From contig CM064876.1 in the NCBI GenBank assembly GCA_032719365.1, positions 60,507,864 through 60,571,863 on the forward strand: DNA of 64,000 nt. Direction: 5' to 3'. Under the pieces are notes generated by a model, which saw only the letters and a program-made list of their open reading frames with translations, did no database searches and was not told where the DNA came from. Shown here one piece after another: positions 1-13,652 of this stretch (positions within the stretch are counted from its first letter, which is position 1; each line of letters begins with the position of its first letter). The DNA comes from Prinsepia uniflora (taxonomy: Eukaryota; Streptophyta; Magnoliopsida; Rosales; Rosaceae). A program made the position numbers and the translations under genes.

Positions 1-3000
1 TGGTTTCGGAGCAATCGGTTATTGTTTTGGTTGTTGTTGATTACCCTTTGGGCGTATCTTGGATTTTATTTTCAGTCCAGTTGGGCTCATAGCAATAAGG
101 AGAACTTTTTGGGGTTTGGAAATAAAGCAGGTCATGGAAACTCAGGCACCGAACAGAATCTGCGAAGAGATTTGCTTGCTAGCGACAGTTCTTTGGCAGT
201 TAAGAATGAAACCAAGGAAAATGAGGTTGAAGCTGGTAAAAAGATAGATATGGTTTTGATGAAAAAAGAGAATGAAGTTTCATCTCGTCGAAATGCAAGT
301 CCAAAGAAGAGGAGTAAAAAAACTCGCAGCAAAGTGGGTAAGCAGAAGAAAAAAGTGGAGGTTGAAAGCTACGAGACAGAGGAGCAGGAAATGGACATTC
401 CTAAGACAAATACTTCTTATGGGATGCTTGTTGGTCCGTTTGGTTCTCTGGAAGATAGAATTTTGGAATGGAGTCCTAGAACACGGTCTGGAACTTGTGA
501 CAGGAAGGGGGACTTCACACGTCTTGTTTGGTCTAGGAGATTTCTATTAATTTTTCACGAGCTTTCGATGACTGGAGCTCCACTTTCTATGATGGAGTTG
601 GCAACTGAACTTTTGAGCTGTGGAGCCTCAGTTTCTGCTGTAGTTCTTAGCAAGAAAGGTGGCTTGATGCCAGAGCTAGCTAGGAGGAGAATCAAGGTGC
701 TCGAGGACAAAGTAGAACAAAGCTTCAAAACTGCAATGAAGGCAGATCTTGTGATCGCCGGGTCAGCAGTGTGTGCATCATGGATTGGTGAGAGTCATTT
801 CCCAATTTTTTTTTTTAATCTCATTTGTAAAATCTAGAGATATATGTTCTGATTAAAAAAAATTGAGTGCATATTATTAACTACCAACTGTACCCTTCAC
901 TTTTTTTTTCCTGGTTTTGTAATAACTTGTTCCTATGTTTTTATGCCAGCCGGTTACTGGATGATGTATTTGTTTCTATTACTCTTGTATCTAGGATCGA
1001 GTCTTGTGTTCTGTTATTGATTTCTTTGCTTTTTAAGCCTCTCGACGTGCAGAACCACGCTGAAATTTTTTCAATATTTTGCAATATTATACATTGAAAA
1101 ACAGTATGCTACCGGTAAATATTGCAACAGAGATTGAGTCGTTATTTGGTTGTTTACTTTTCTGCTGGATTATGAACCTTTTAAAATGGAACCAAACTCC
1201 AAAGTGTTTTGCTTCTAATTAGTTACAGCACTGTATTGAATTGTACAAGAGATATTGCCTGATGAAATTTATATGGGTTAGAAATTTCACCAACTACTGA
1301 CCTGTGTTACTCAATCCAGTTGTCTTAGGAATGAAGACTGTTTCAATGACTTTGACTAAATGTTGAAATCAGTATTCCCTTAGAAATTTGTATTATTGTA
1401 TCTGCATGAATTCTTTCTTAAATTTTTTTTATATACCAGTTTCTTATTTTCATTAAAGATTTTCTTAAACTGAGTGACAGCTATCTTAGCGATTTTTGGG
1501 ATTGGAAGCAAACGCTATTCTTACTTGTGAATTTTTATTTCTTTAATTCTTTTGACTGGATCATGTGGTATTGTATGCTATACTTAAAAGAAGAAACTTT
1601 TTATTTCAGATCAATACATGGATCATTTTCCAGCCGGTGCAAGTCAAGTTGCTTGGTGGATCATGGAAAATAGGAAAGAATACTTTGATCGCGCGAAGGT
1701 TGTACTTAACCGAGTGAAAATGCTTGCTTTTATATCAGAGTCACAGTCTAAGCAATGGTTAGACTGGAGCGAAGAAGAAAAGATTAAGCTGAGGTCTCAG
1801 CCTGCAGTTGTACCACTATCTATCAATGATGAACTGGCCTTTGTAGCTGGCATAGCTTGTTCACTTAATACTCCATCTTCTGGTACTGAGAAGATGCTTG
1901 AGAAGAAGCAATTATTGAGAGATTCAGTCAGAAAGGAAATGGGGTTGACAGAGAATGATATGCTTGTGATGTCTCTGAGTAGTATAAACCCTGGGAAGGG
2001 ACAGCTATTGCTTCTTGAGTCAGCACAGTTGGTGATCGAAGAAGAACATCTGAAAGATAAGTCTAAGATGAAAAATCCAGTACGTAAGCGCCAAGCCCGC
2101 TCTGCCTTGGCTAGGAAACATCACCTGAGAGCTTTGTTTCAAGATTTGAAGGATGATGGTGTTTCATCCAATCAATTACCACTGTTTGATGAATCTGTTG
2201 TCCAGTTGAATGAACCCCAGAAAGTTTTTCCATTACGTAATATCTATTCCTCTGTTGATGATACAGGTTCTTTGACCTTCAACATGCCACATAAGAGGAA
2301 AGTTTTGTCAGATAATGGAGAAAGATTGCAACAGAGTGTTAAGTTTCTTATTGGTTCTGTTGGATCTAAGAGCAATAAGGTGGTTTACGTAAAAGAAATT
2401 TTAGGATTCCTATCTCAGCATTCAAACTTGTCAAAGTCAGTGTTGTGGACTCCGGCAACCACACGTGTAGCTGCTTTATACTCTGCAGCTGATGTTTATG
2501 TTATGAACTCTCAGGTAATTCATCTTCTAAGTGAAAAATGTAGAGAAAATCATTGAATATTATTATGACTTCATGGGAGTGCTCTACTTTATGACTTGAT
2601 TGATAAAATCTTGTTTTTCTTTCATAAGGTTAAGTTATATATAATTCTCGGTTAGATCCTTCTTCCTAGTCCTCTTTACCCATTTCTCATTTCACTGAAT
2701 TTATAATCTTGCTTTTATGCATTTAGAAATAATACGATGGTGTGTGTACAGGGACTGGGAGAAACTTTTGGGAGAGTGACAATTGAAGCCATGGCATTCG
2801 GTCTTCCGGTACGACATCCCACTTGATTTTATTCCTCTTGCGATAGCTTATATGCAACTATTTTCCGGTATCGTCATTCTTTTCTGCCCATTTTCTTCCC
2901 ATTTTTCTGCTGTGGCATGACATTAATAACTATGCAGATCAAACTCAAAAATCCAAATAAACTAAAACTTTAACAAAATTATTGATGGCATCTTAGTTAT

Positions 3001-3499
3001 AAATTTATGGGAGCTCAGAATTAGATATAACGAATAAGGGAAAAAAAAAGGGTGATCTTTTGTACAGATTAGCATCGTTTGCTTTCCCTTTATTATTATG
3101 TTTTTTCTGTTTCTCCTCTCAAGCAAATCTACAGAATATAAAGCCTGATTGAAGCAAAATGACATTAGGGGCATTACCAATATCTCACTCTTATGTATTT
3201 GCTATGAGTTTGAATCTCAGATGAAACCTAATGATGTCGTTTGTATGGAGCAGGTGCTTGGAACTGATTCTGGAGGCACAAAAGAGATTGTTGAACACAA
3301 TGTAACAGGTCTGCTTCATCCGGCAGGACATACCGGAGCTCATGTTCTTGCTGAAAACCTCCGGTTTTTGCTTAAAAACCCAATTTCGAGGAAGCAAATG
3401 GGATTGAAAGGAAGAGAGAAGGTAGAGAAGATGTACTTAAAGCGGCACATGTACAAGAAATTTGTAGACGTTCTTCTCAAGTGCATGAGACCCAAATAA
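1..3499 (+). CDS. GT4-like glycosyltransferase, 5'-partial, four exons in window
   Basis: Exons read as <1-787, 1610-2514, 2752-2808 and 3254-3499 (stop TAA). Introns 788-1609, 2515-2751 and 2809-3253 are all GT-AG, and the frame joins through every junction, giving about 664 residues; the start lies upstream of the window. The N-terminal part has a hydrophobic segment (bases ~19-75, LLFWLLLITLWAYLGF) flanked by basic residues, which fits a type II membrane anchor of a Golgi enzyme, followed by a Lys/Glu-rich stem (~bases 190-400). The catalytic region begins near the motif IFHELSMTGAPLSMMELA. The donor-site motif of GT-B fold enzymes, ETFGRVTIEAMAFGLPV followed by GTDSGGTKEIV, spans exons 3 and 4; exon 3 is only 57 nt. 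It resembles the plant family that includes Arabidopsis At3g15940/At1g52420, recalled rather than searched. Acceptor and donor substrates are unknown. I see no frame break, so it is probably functional. Confidence 0.9.
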
Positions 3500-6400
3500 C
3501 ATGTATTTCGTAGTTGCACATTCTTATTCTTTTATTTCTTCTCAAAGCTAAAAGGGTGTTGTGAGTATTGAAATTGTGTTACTCCAGCAGGTTGACAAAA
3601 TAGATACCAAGTATTTCGATTTTATGCGAGCAATTGCAAAAAAATGTCAAGATTCTCCTCTAACAAGATTGAGAAGTTATGATTTCGACCCTATCTCACA
3701 TTTTTTTTTTTGGGTTTGCAAATGAAAGTTGGAAATAAAAACAAGACGGACGTAAATTGCACACCATTAACTGTGGCCTCCTCATTCTCGACCCTCGCAC
3801 AACAAAACTGGTAAAATGTCATGATTTCGATCCTATCTTGGAAACATATTTTTGGCGTTGGGGCTCATGTAATGAGTCTGTCTCAATAATAACAAGAGGG
3901 TCGATAATGGCAATAGGGCTTAGTTCACTTTTCAATTTTCGAGTTTGAATTTTAAAATTATAAAATTGATATGCATTATACTTTATATATTAACTTTGAT
4001 ATCTTAATTTTGATATTTTTACTTTGATAATTGCAATGGAGTTTTTTTTTACTTCTATTTTAACTTCGATATTTTCAATCTGATTAGATATGCCACTAAA
4101 ACAATCCGTTTTATCTTTGTTTTATTTTTTGAATTCCGAGCCATTGATTCAACAATAATATGCAACATTGGTGGAATCATCATGTTAGATCGTCTAAGAA
4201 CAAGAGGTTAAAGGGAATTTACAAAGAAATCCTCCATATATAAACATACTCGTAGATCCTTGGTAGGCAAGGAGCTCTACACTTTCTAAGTTTTATTGAA
4301 TGCTACTCACTTTCTAAGTTTATTTGAATTCTAGTGTTTAATAGTGCCTAAAATGAAAGAAAGTCTTTATGATTAATGTCATTTAGTATTCCGTCTAATG
4401 TTTTATGTGAGAACTCTTGTATTTGACTTTCCTAAAACACGAGGTCGATATTCAATATGTATAATGTAATTAATCCCTCTCCGATCAAAAAAGAAAAAAT
4501 AAATCATAGTTCTTTTTACAATTCGTGGTGGTGATGGTTAGGTGACACAAAGCTTAGTCATTGTTCAGAATTTTACGAAAGATTCGGAGGTGAATCAGGG
4601 CCATATTGACAATTTAATGTCACCTAATTAAAATATTTTAAGCGGGATACAATAGCAGAGCTACAGTGGAGCCAACGGGGCCCTAGACCTCCACTCATTT
4701 TGATATATTTTAATGTAAAATATGTGTATATATATTATAATATAATTTAGTTAATTAAAAATTTATTAATAAATGAGGATCAGTGTAATCAAGTATATTT
4801 TGGTATCTCTGGTCAATTTGGAAATACAATCTTAGACTTCCAAATGAACACGTTTATCACTATCATCTATAATTTATAAAAAAAAACGTAGAGATATTTA
4901 CGTACGTCTATTTTATTTTAACATTTCAATCATGATCTATATATTTTGAGCATACATGAAGGATGATATGATATATTTGGTTAATTTGATATATATATAT
5001 ATATATATATTATGAGTTGAATTACATTTAAATATTTTAAAAAAAATACTCACACGGATAAATTACTAACTACGCCCTTGGCATGATGTAAACACTTTTA
5101 ATTTAGTGATACTTCGGTTCTTGAGCTTCAAAAATTCAAACTTCGACCCACACCACCCGTTGGTTTTTCTCATTTTTTTTTCTTTCTGAAAGCCATATTT
5201 GTTATGGTTGTGTGGCAAATGTGTACCTGTATTTCTCTGGGACTTATTTAACTAGCAGAAGAATATCCATGGAATCTTCGCAAGCAAGCACTAATTAAGA
5301 ACTTACACTCATTATTATGTCGTGTTCTCTCTCTGATTAAATACAAAATTAATTATAGCTAATAAATCCTCAAGAGGGAAAAGAAAGCAAGAAAGAGCCA
5401 TGGAAAGAGCTACAGTTCAATCATTATGACACACTTACTTAGCACAATACAATACAATATACGTAAAAAGAAAGTTCCTTTATTTGTACTTCTAATTAAT
5501 CTTATGTACCATTGACATTGTAACCAACATGACCACAATCACCTATGTTCCTTAGGGTTCACGCAATATTCAACACAATTATCGGCAAATCGAACTTTTT
5601 CTTCTTCTTCTAAGTAGGACGCACTAGTGCGTCAATCCTCAACCAATCCGTACTACAGTATTCAATTGCTCTCACGCAATGAACTGGTTGAAGCAAAGTT
5701 ATATATAAATAGCAAAAAACATAGCTTATTTGAATCAGATTCTTTTGCGTAGGGCTTGTAGTGTTTTCACCACTAGCTAGGATGTTTTATGGTGGGAAAT
5801 GCAGAAGCCCAAATTGAACGCTGGTGAAGATCCATGAAAGTTGACTTGGGTGGAGGGAGGGACCATATTACATACATGTGTGCTTAAACAACACACAAAT
5901 TTAACAGCCAGTCGGCCAAAGCATGATTGTAGCCATGAAAGTACATCAGGAAAAAAGTGACATGAACATCGCAAAGGAATCGGATATTCCAGGAATAAAC
6001 CTTTGCACTTACCTCCCTCCCTTCTCAATCTACTCAATTATCCTCCATATATTCAAGCACTTGAATATGTCTAGGGTTTCCCTTTTTCTAACTAGACCGG
6101 CCATGAATCGGGGCAACCACCAAATTTGGGTTGGCTGGGTTTGGGTAAGGCTGTGTGGTTTTTTAATTTCGGATGAGTTGGAGCACACAGACCCAACCAA
6201 CTCTGAATGTTTGATTTATATGGTTGACTCTAAATTAATAATATTTCAACCAATTCTGAATGTTTGATTTATACGGTTGACCTTAAATTAATCCTATTTT
6301 GACCTAGGAAAAACTAGAATATAATAAAGATATTCTAATAACTAGACCATGCACAAACGAGGTCAACCACATACATGAAAGTGGGATGATCGAGTCCTCT

Positions 6401-9400
6401 AGGTGGTTAAGGGCAATATCAAAGAAAGGCTAAATGGTTTAAACCGACCTTAAATTTCACTATTATTTAAGGAACCGTCCCTAATTTCAATATTAGTGTA
6501 TGTCTTTCTTGAAATTTATTTATTTGTTTCCGTTAGTCACTCCATTTATCAACTGAATAGTTTCTATTAAAAATAAGAGTAAATATGTTAATCTAGATTT
6601 GGGAAAAGATTTTATCTTCCCAAAAGGATAAATGGTTGCCAACTATTTCCCTTTTTCGGCCGGATGGTCGTCGATAAAGGGATTACGGGCTTCTTCTGTT
6701 AAGTGTGCATGTGTGCCACCATCAAGATACAAATTGGACTTGAATGGAATGTGAATGGGTGAAAGTGTGTTGTGCGTCCATGAATTTGACTTCTAACCAA
6801 GTGATTGTTCGGCCAAGTAAGAAACCTCCTCTTGACCTAAATTTTTTCACTACCTCGAGTCAAAACTATAAATGAACAACCAAGTGATTTGAAGTTTGTG
6901 AAAATAAAGTTTCAATGAGAAAGTAAAAAGAATAGGGACTAAATATGATACTTACACAAGTTGAATTTTTAAGGGCAAAAGAGACATTTTTCCTTGAATC
7001 TTCTCTTCTTCTTTGCTACCCTTCTTCTTCGCTAAAAGAGAGCACAAATTGCACATAATACTTGGACCAAGAAAATAACATAATTGGAGGATCATAATAA
7101 CTAATTTTGAAGTTTAGGGACGAATGTTAAATTTTGGTATAATTCAAGAATTAAATGTCATTCATTGTGGATTGACATATTTACCCTTATTTTAGAAATC
7201 GTTCGGAAAATAGACAGAGGGATTAGTAGAAATATTTGGGTAAAGCTCAGGAACGACAGACACTAATATTGAAATATAATTAAGGATCGCTACTAATTAT
7301 TGCAAAATTTAAGAGCGATTTAAACTATTTAGCCAATTTTAACGGTTATTAGAACAAACTCTTCACTTTTAAGATTTTATTTTATTCCTTCTTTATGAAT
7401 TTCTCCCCCTCTCTATAGTCACTTTAAACATATTACGATTTAGTGATATTACTCTCTGCATGTTGTTTGGGAAGTCTCGAATTTGACTAACATAAAAGGC
7501 GAGGTTAATACCATGTTATGTAATTCCGCTCCCCCATATCATGTTATAAAAAAAATGAAGAAAAACTATCCCGCTCTTCACCGTTACTCTTCATTTTTCT
7601 ATCAAATTCAATGATTTTGAATGTAAAATTGACGAGATAATTTTTTAGATTAGATATAAAAGAAAACTTTCCTATTCAAATCCTACTATTTCGAGACACC
7701 TAGATTGGATAAGTTTTCTATATGCCTACTTCCTTCAAAATCTCTAATCCCTTCCTAAAGAGAACATATATATTTTTATATTCGAAATATATTGAATTTA
7801 TTGTGTTATCGAATAAAATTTAATTTCACACAACAAATCAACCATACTTGTAAAAGAAGTGAAAACAACAAATAGACAAATAAATCAAATCGTTATCAAA
7901 TCGACCCTTTGTAATCGTACAAGATCGAGGTCAACAGAGAACTAATGTTCCACTGGGCTACAGACACGGTTTGATTTCATTCCCGAAACGGAGTGATACA
8001 CATGCCCGCTGACTACTGATCGTTGCTATGGTATAGCTGGTGATCTATGCCTGAAGTTAGTGAAATTATTGAAGTGACTAAAGGCATTGCTGGCTTGCTG
8101 CATATATTGGATCATGTGAATGACGTTGATATTGAAGTTGACATTGGATAAACTACCTTCAAAGTGCGAGGCCATATGGTGGAGCAAATTATCGACGTGT
8201 GGGACTTCTCAACAATTCATTTGTCCTTGAATTTTTTTTTTCTTCATATATATCCACCGGAATAGGTCTAAGTCGCCTAATCATCAATCACCATTAACTT
8301 GCAATAGTTCTCATATTCGGAAGACCCACATAGACTCATTTTAGTCATTTTGGTATTGGATCAGTTGGTGGAGATAGAGCGTTCTTTTCATTTTTGGTCG
8401 GGGAAATTTATATATCTTTGCTTCCGTCCATAAGAACTATAGGTAGCTAAGTGCAAATTTTAATTGAGGAGTATCTGTCGGGTAAATTTTAATTGAGAAG
8501 CATGTCCGATGGATCATTAAACTTTTTACCGTCCATAAGGCCTATAGGTAACGCAGTGCAAACCCATGGAAGTGTCTACGCAATGTAAAAATTAGCATTC
8601 TATCTCCCTAGCTTCTTCCCTTGTGTAAGTGTATATAGTGGAGCTAGCACTAGGGTCTATATCAAGTCTCGAATGTACAATATACACTCCTTTAATTGAC
8701 ATGTGATGAAATGGGGGTTTCAAGGATGGAAGGTTTCAAATTTAGAACTTTCTCGAATTATCAATATTTTAATATCGTGTGTATTCGATAACGTACTATC
8801 ATACGTTTTTAAACTTATAAATTAACATGTTTTTTACATAGATACAAATCTAAACCCTAGTTAGCTGGCCATAGTAACCTTTCAAATCAATGGCACTTAT
8901 ACTAGTGCGTAATTATGGAAGCTCATCTTGAACTAATAATGATTTAAGTTTTGATTAGAAGTTAATTAAAATGCTTGATTTCCATCTGGTCTGTTCCACT
9001 TATTGCCATGGTATGGTTGTATGTCACTGTAACCTTTTCTGCTCCAAGACCAGAAAGTGTGTGCGTTTCCTAGTGAATGTTATGGCCCTTCTGCTCATTT
9101 GAATATATCCAAAGCAGCATCAATGCATGATGTCCTTCCAATTGCTCTCCCAAAAGAGCCCACAAATTATCTTCCAAGTATTATTTGTGTGGGCCTTTTC
9201 CCTTATTTGTATATATATCCAAATTATACTCCCGAATTACGACTGATCAAATTGATATTAACCTTGGGATGTAAATTTTAATGAGAGGTAACAATATAGA
9301 GGTCCTTGACAACTTAGGTTAGGTTAAGCTCTAAGCTCTCCTACCACAACACCTTCAAACCCCTTCCCCTCAAACTCTCCAAGACTTCAAAATTCTAAAT

Positions 9401-10373
9401 GATTAAAATCCAGACAATGTACATCTTTTATTTTATTAAAGGAAAATAAGTAAAATTACAATTCTGAATTAATTGACAAGTATTAGTAATCACAATTCTT
9501 AACAAATTTTGCCCCCAAAAAAAATTCTTAACAAATAAATACGTCTTAAAAAAATAACCAAAATTGCCGCTATACACTAAATTTAAAATTCCAACAATAC
9601 CCCACTAAAAAATATCGAACTAATCGCTATGAATTAGGCCTACAACCTAATCCAACTCACACAGACCCCCTCTCCCCTCCCGAATTTTTTTTCTAAAACT
9701 CTAAGTTCTATCAGTTAAACTCCATATAAAACATACTCTTAATTTTATTTTTAAAAAAATAAGAAAAATTATAATTCTAAAAAAATGGACTTTTACTTGG
9801 CAATTAATAGTAATCACAGTTCTTAACAAATGAATCTCTGCCTTTCAATGTAAAAATAAAATAAATTATATCTCAGTGTAAATTTAGTTAAAATAATGTC
9901 CTTAAATGTAATTCTCTCTTTTGATTAATCCTGAAAAAATCAATTAATTGCCTGAGTATCTATTAGGGATTGACATGTGTTGTAATCAGAACCCTAGAAA
10001 CTGACCCACAAGTAGTGCCTTCCAATCCATGAATGAATTCATAGTGCTGGCTCACCATGTGTACCTTTCAAATCTATGCAAAGCAAAAAAAGAATATTCT
10101 CTATTATCTAAAAGGGAAAATTGGAGATGGAGGGAAATTGTGGTATAACTCTGGACCATCAATTGTGGACGCCAACTTCTTACCCAAAATGAAATAAAAT
10201 AAAACAAAGTGGCAGGCTTTATATTATTGATGGTTCATCTTCATAGTTCATTAATTTATACTATCGATCAGCTATTCATTTTAATGATAAAAATTTCTAA
10301 GTTTAATTATACGAATATGATTTTTATCTGAGTTGAATTTTTATTATAGCTGTAGTGATTATTACACCCTGTA
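3500..10373. other. AT-rich intergenic DNA, no gene recognised
   Basis: No long ORF, splice-consistent exon chain or known domain is visible on either strand. The first few hundred bases must contain the 3' UTR of the glycosyltransferase. A short AT dinucleotide run lies near 4989-5010. A ~52-bp imperfect tandem duplication lies at 6198-6292, around the repeated phrase CTGAATGTTTGATTTATA. Short homopolymer runs are frequent. Nothing else stands out. Confidence 0.6.
6198..6292. repeat. ~52-bp imperfect tandem duplication
   Basis: Two adjacent copies (about 6198-6241 and 6250-6292) share the phrases CTGAATGTTTGATTTATA and GGTTGAC..TAAATTAAT with a few substitutions. No coding or transposon context is visible. 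Confidence 0.7.
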
Positions 10374-10748
10374 TTTTTTTTTAATGGAAATGTATATTTA
10401 TTGATTAAACACAAATATAAACACCAATATCTTTAACGAGAAAGTTAAACAATCAAGTTGCCTCAAAATTTGACCAAACATGATACTTACTCTTATACGT
10501 AACATGATTAGCTACAATATGAGCCACCACGTTACACGTCCTACGGGCAAATTGGAACGTAACCGATTGAAAAGGCCCACAAATTACATAAATATCATGA
10601 AGGATATTTATTAGAGTACCATCATTATTCTTTTGACATAATAGCTAAATCAATGGTAGAGAGTCTGACTCCACAATGACTGTCACGACCCGACCTTCTC
10701 CAACATGATATTGTCCGCTTTGGGTCTAACCCTCACGGTTTTATTTTC

Positions 10749-11051
10749 GGGAGCTCACGTGCAACTTCCCAGTGGGTCACCCATCCTAGGATTGCACCTG
10801 CCCCTATTCGCTTAACTTTGAAGTTCCCTAGGAATCCAAAATCAGTGAACTCCCAAAGGGCCTCCTTTGAGTTAGAGATGCGTAGCGATAACTGGACACA
10901 TTCTACCAAACAAGATATTGTCCCATCTAGGCCCGGGTCGTCACTCAGCCCGCAGGATTTTGTTCCTGGGAGCTCACGTGCAACTTCCCAATGGGTCACC
11001 CAACTTGGGATTGCACCAGCCTCAAATCGCTTAACTTTGGAGTTTCTAAGG
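10749..11051 (-). repeat. Two 5S rRNA-derived modules in one Cassandra LTR
   Basis: Segments at about 10749-10832 and 10968-11051 each keep, on minus, the order AAGTTAAGCG ... GGTGACCCA.TGGGAAGT typical of 5S rRNA internal promoter boxes. The shared phrase GATATTGTCC recurs at 10707 and 10914, so the duplicated unit is about 207 bp. The right LTR has a single, more diverged copy at about 11327-11406. This is not a 5S gene: it sits inside the LTR and the flanks differ from 5S arrays. Confidence 0.85.
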
Positions 11052-11240
11052 AATCCAAAGTCAATGAGCTCCCAAGAGGCCTCCTTTTGGATAGATGCGC
11101 GCCCACACATATAAGCGCATCCCCTAGATCTCCCTGAGCGATGTGGGATTGCTAACCATGCCACCAAGGCCGGGTCCTCACAATCCACTCCCTTTGGGGC
11201 CCAGCATCCTCGCTGGCACAATCAGTATTGGCCAGGGTAG

Positions 11241-11253
11241 GGCTCTGATGCCA
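11241..11253 (-). other. Primer-binding site, initiator tRNA-Met type
   Basis: On minus it reads TGGCATCAGAGCC, one base from the common plant retrotransposon site TGGTATCAGAGCC. It lies 3 bp inside the right LTR of the Cassandra element. Confidence 0.9.
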
Positions 11254-12745
11254 AATTGTCACGACCCGACCTTCTTCAATAGGATATTGTTTGCTTTGAG
11301 CCTAACCCTCACGGTTTTGTTCTCGAGAGCTCACATGCAACTTCCTAGTGGGTCACCAATCCTGGATTGTACCAGCCCTTACTTGATTAATTTTGAAGTT
11401 CCTCAGGAACCTCAAACCAGTGAGCTCCCAAGAGACCTCCTGTTGGATAAATAAGCGCCCACACATATAAGGCGCATCTATAGATCTCCCCGGCCGATGT
11501 GGGATTGCTAACCATACCACCAAGGCACGGGTCCTCACAATGACTATAGTGTGACCAGCTGACACACATTCCTCTAAACCTAAACGGATCGCTAAAGCCT
11601 CAACCTGAAGTGTTAACAAGCACACTAGCATACTAGCACCATTGGTCCCTTCAAAGGACCCTAGTCAATATCGTAGAACCCAATTAAAGGCCCCTCTATG
11701 CGTTCATTTAGACCAAGCACCATCATAATTAACTTTGAGGACACCAAGGCTAGATTGTTGCCACACTATAGGCGGCACCCCCTTATAAGGCATCGTCTGT
11801 TCGCCTATAACATCATGTCCACTCTCAGTCACCCATTTCCCGGCCTTCAAGAACTCATCCAGCTGTCAAAACATCAAATCAATGGTAGTAGCATGAGACT
11901 GTGAGGTATTTTGGAAACAACGCTCATTACGGGCTTTCCAAATCCGCTAGCAGCCAAAGGCAATAGTCTAACAAATATCCCCCATATCCTCCTTATGTTC
12001 ATACCTATCTTCCAAGGTGTGCCAATAGTTGTGAAGTGAAAGGTCTTGGAAAATAAACGTCACGATCTGAATCGGGCCTCTAAATTAAAAAGTTCGAGTA
12101 AAATGACAAGTGAAAAACGGGTGGGACTCCGACTCCTCCTCATCCCCACACAACGGAAACATAGTCTCCATATTAACCTTTCGTCGGACCAGATTTTGAC
12201 TGGTAGCAACATATCCACGACAAAAGGTCCAGATAAAATGCCTGATTTTATGTGGTGCATTCCAAGCTTCAAATATTCGGTGTTGCCCCACTGACCATAC
12301 TAGATTCTCCCCTACCTCTACCAAACAGCTCACCATTTCGATAGAGTTATGTGGCTAGTAGATAAACAGAATGAACATTATATCTACCATTTTCTAATAA
12401 GTGCCAAACATATCGGTCCATACACCCATACTTAATTATTCAACAGAATCGATTAAATAACTTTAGTCTGTACCTCATCAAACATCACCACCAAAATACT
12501 CAACCATGCATAACTAACATGGCAAATAAGTTCATTAACCAGGAGCCAACCGGGAGCCAAGGGTATGAATGAGTATGGATCTAGGAGACATCTCCTACAT
12601 GCCAATGAAAACCCGACTTGGGAATACGAAGCCCCTACAAGATACCCTTCCAACCCCATGACGACCCACCGCCTCCTTTGCTTCTAGAATTGCAATCTCA
12701 CTATGGGACGTTGCACTTAATAACCTAATGAGGAGGGAAGACGGT

Positions 12746-13577
12746 TGATCAAATAGCCGCACCTTGGTTTTAAATTACACCTTGTTAGTTAACATAAAAT
12801 ATCGTTGTATAAAAATATTTTTGAAGATCTTAATTGTTTAGACGAATTTGCATATGGGTGCTCCATAAATTAGAGATTCGATTCCATTGAGATTAGATCA
12901 AGATTTAGTTGAGAGCCTCAGGCAATGGCTTACTGCATGCCCTAGTGTTTTTCAGGTTTTATCTGACATAAATAAATTTAATGTAGAAAAAAATAATAAT
13001 ATCGTAATCAAAGATTACAAAAGTGAGCTCGAAGTAACAAAAAAAAAATAGCCAAACATGTAATAAGTAGAAAGATGTAATGTTGAGTCTTTGTGTTATT
13101 CTTCCCTAATTATTGTTTGGCGAAAGTTAATTTATAAAGGAGCAAAAGAAGTTTAGAATGAATAGACAAGAGGCAATGAAATGCATTCACATATCGCCGC
13201 GTATAAGAGATTGATTGTGTCTTGTGTGTCCCTGTCTGTGTGCCGCTTCGATTATTTGTGAGGGAGGGAATACATAGAGAATCTATTTGTTCTATTTTTA
13301 TAGGTAGGCAGCCTCTATTATTATGTAGTTCTTCTGCAAGTCAAAAATATTCTCCTAGCCTTTGAATTTATTTGAAGCCATAATATATATTAATATTAAT
13401 ATTAATATTAGTGGCTGAAGATATTATGTTGTGGGAAGGCCAATCCCACCATGTTCAACAGCAGAAACTTTTGACTCCCATCGCGATTCTGCTCTTTCTC
13501 TGGATCTTTAGCTACATTAATGTATGGCGGATTGGGAATGGGATACACAACTTCCACCGTCATCATCGTCATCAGAT

Positions 13578-13580
<3 letters not shown>
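12746..13580. other. Intergenic DNA, nothing recognised
   Basis: AT-rich, with short ORFs only; an ATT-rich run lies near 13383-13410. It lies between the LINE and the microsatellite. Confidence 0.6.

Positions 13581-13652
<72 letters not shown>
13581..13652. repeat. Compound microsatellite (CT)n(AT)n
   Basis: About 23 CT units (13581-13626) run directly into about 13 TA/AT units (13627-13652). Small ORFs across it encode only Leu-Ser and Tyr-Ile runs and are not genes. A likely polymorphic marker. Confidence 0.97.

Larger units (their letters stand above)
10681..11539 (-). mobile_element. Cassandra TRIM retrotransposon, complete
   Basis: Both ends are LTRs of the 5S-carrying TRIM family. 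The right LTR is 11257-11539 (283 bp) and the left LTR 10681-11182 (502 bp). Only 74 bp lies between them, with an initiator-Met primer site read on minus (11241-11253, TGGCATCAGAGCC) and a purine-rich tract at about 11183-11202. The target duplication ATGAC is perfect (10676-10680 and 11540-11544). Each LTR carries, on minus, a segment matching plant 5S rRNA (AAGTTAAGCG, then GGATGGGTGACC-like sequence and GGGAAGT). The element has no coding capacity and depends on other elements for movement. The left LTR is longer because its 5S-like module is doubled. Confidence 0.93.
10374..12745 (-). mobile_element. LINE (L1-type) 3' part, 5'-truncated and interrupted
   Basis: Read on the minus strand, 12745 to 12340 carries degenerate post-reverse-transcriptase sequence including the WHVGD-type phrase. 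12336-12085 encodes a zf-RVT-like zinc-binding domain (WNAPHKIRHFIWTF, then C..C and H..C positions in MFPLCGDEEESESHPFFTC). 11640-10460 encodes an RNase H (RVT_3-like) domain: EALAIRLGLEECVSAGHTIV, then after an insertion VESDSLPLI and RRTCNVVAHIVANH. A poly-A tail is seen as poly-T at 10374-10382. In-frame stops and frame changes show it is dead. A Cassandra element at 10681-11539 splits the RNase H domain, and removing it with one ATGAC copy restores continuity. Confidence 0.85.

Noticed and set aside
10749..10832. 5S rRNA gene
   Set aside because: Only part of 5S is matched, and it sits inside an LTR with target duplications outside; this is the known Cassandra feature, not a host 5S gene.
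10733..11221. 162-residue minus ORF
   Set aside because: It lies wholly in the Cassandra LTR and its 5S-derived modules; the apparent repeats in the protein reflect the doubled LTR segment.
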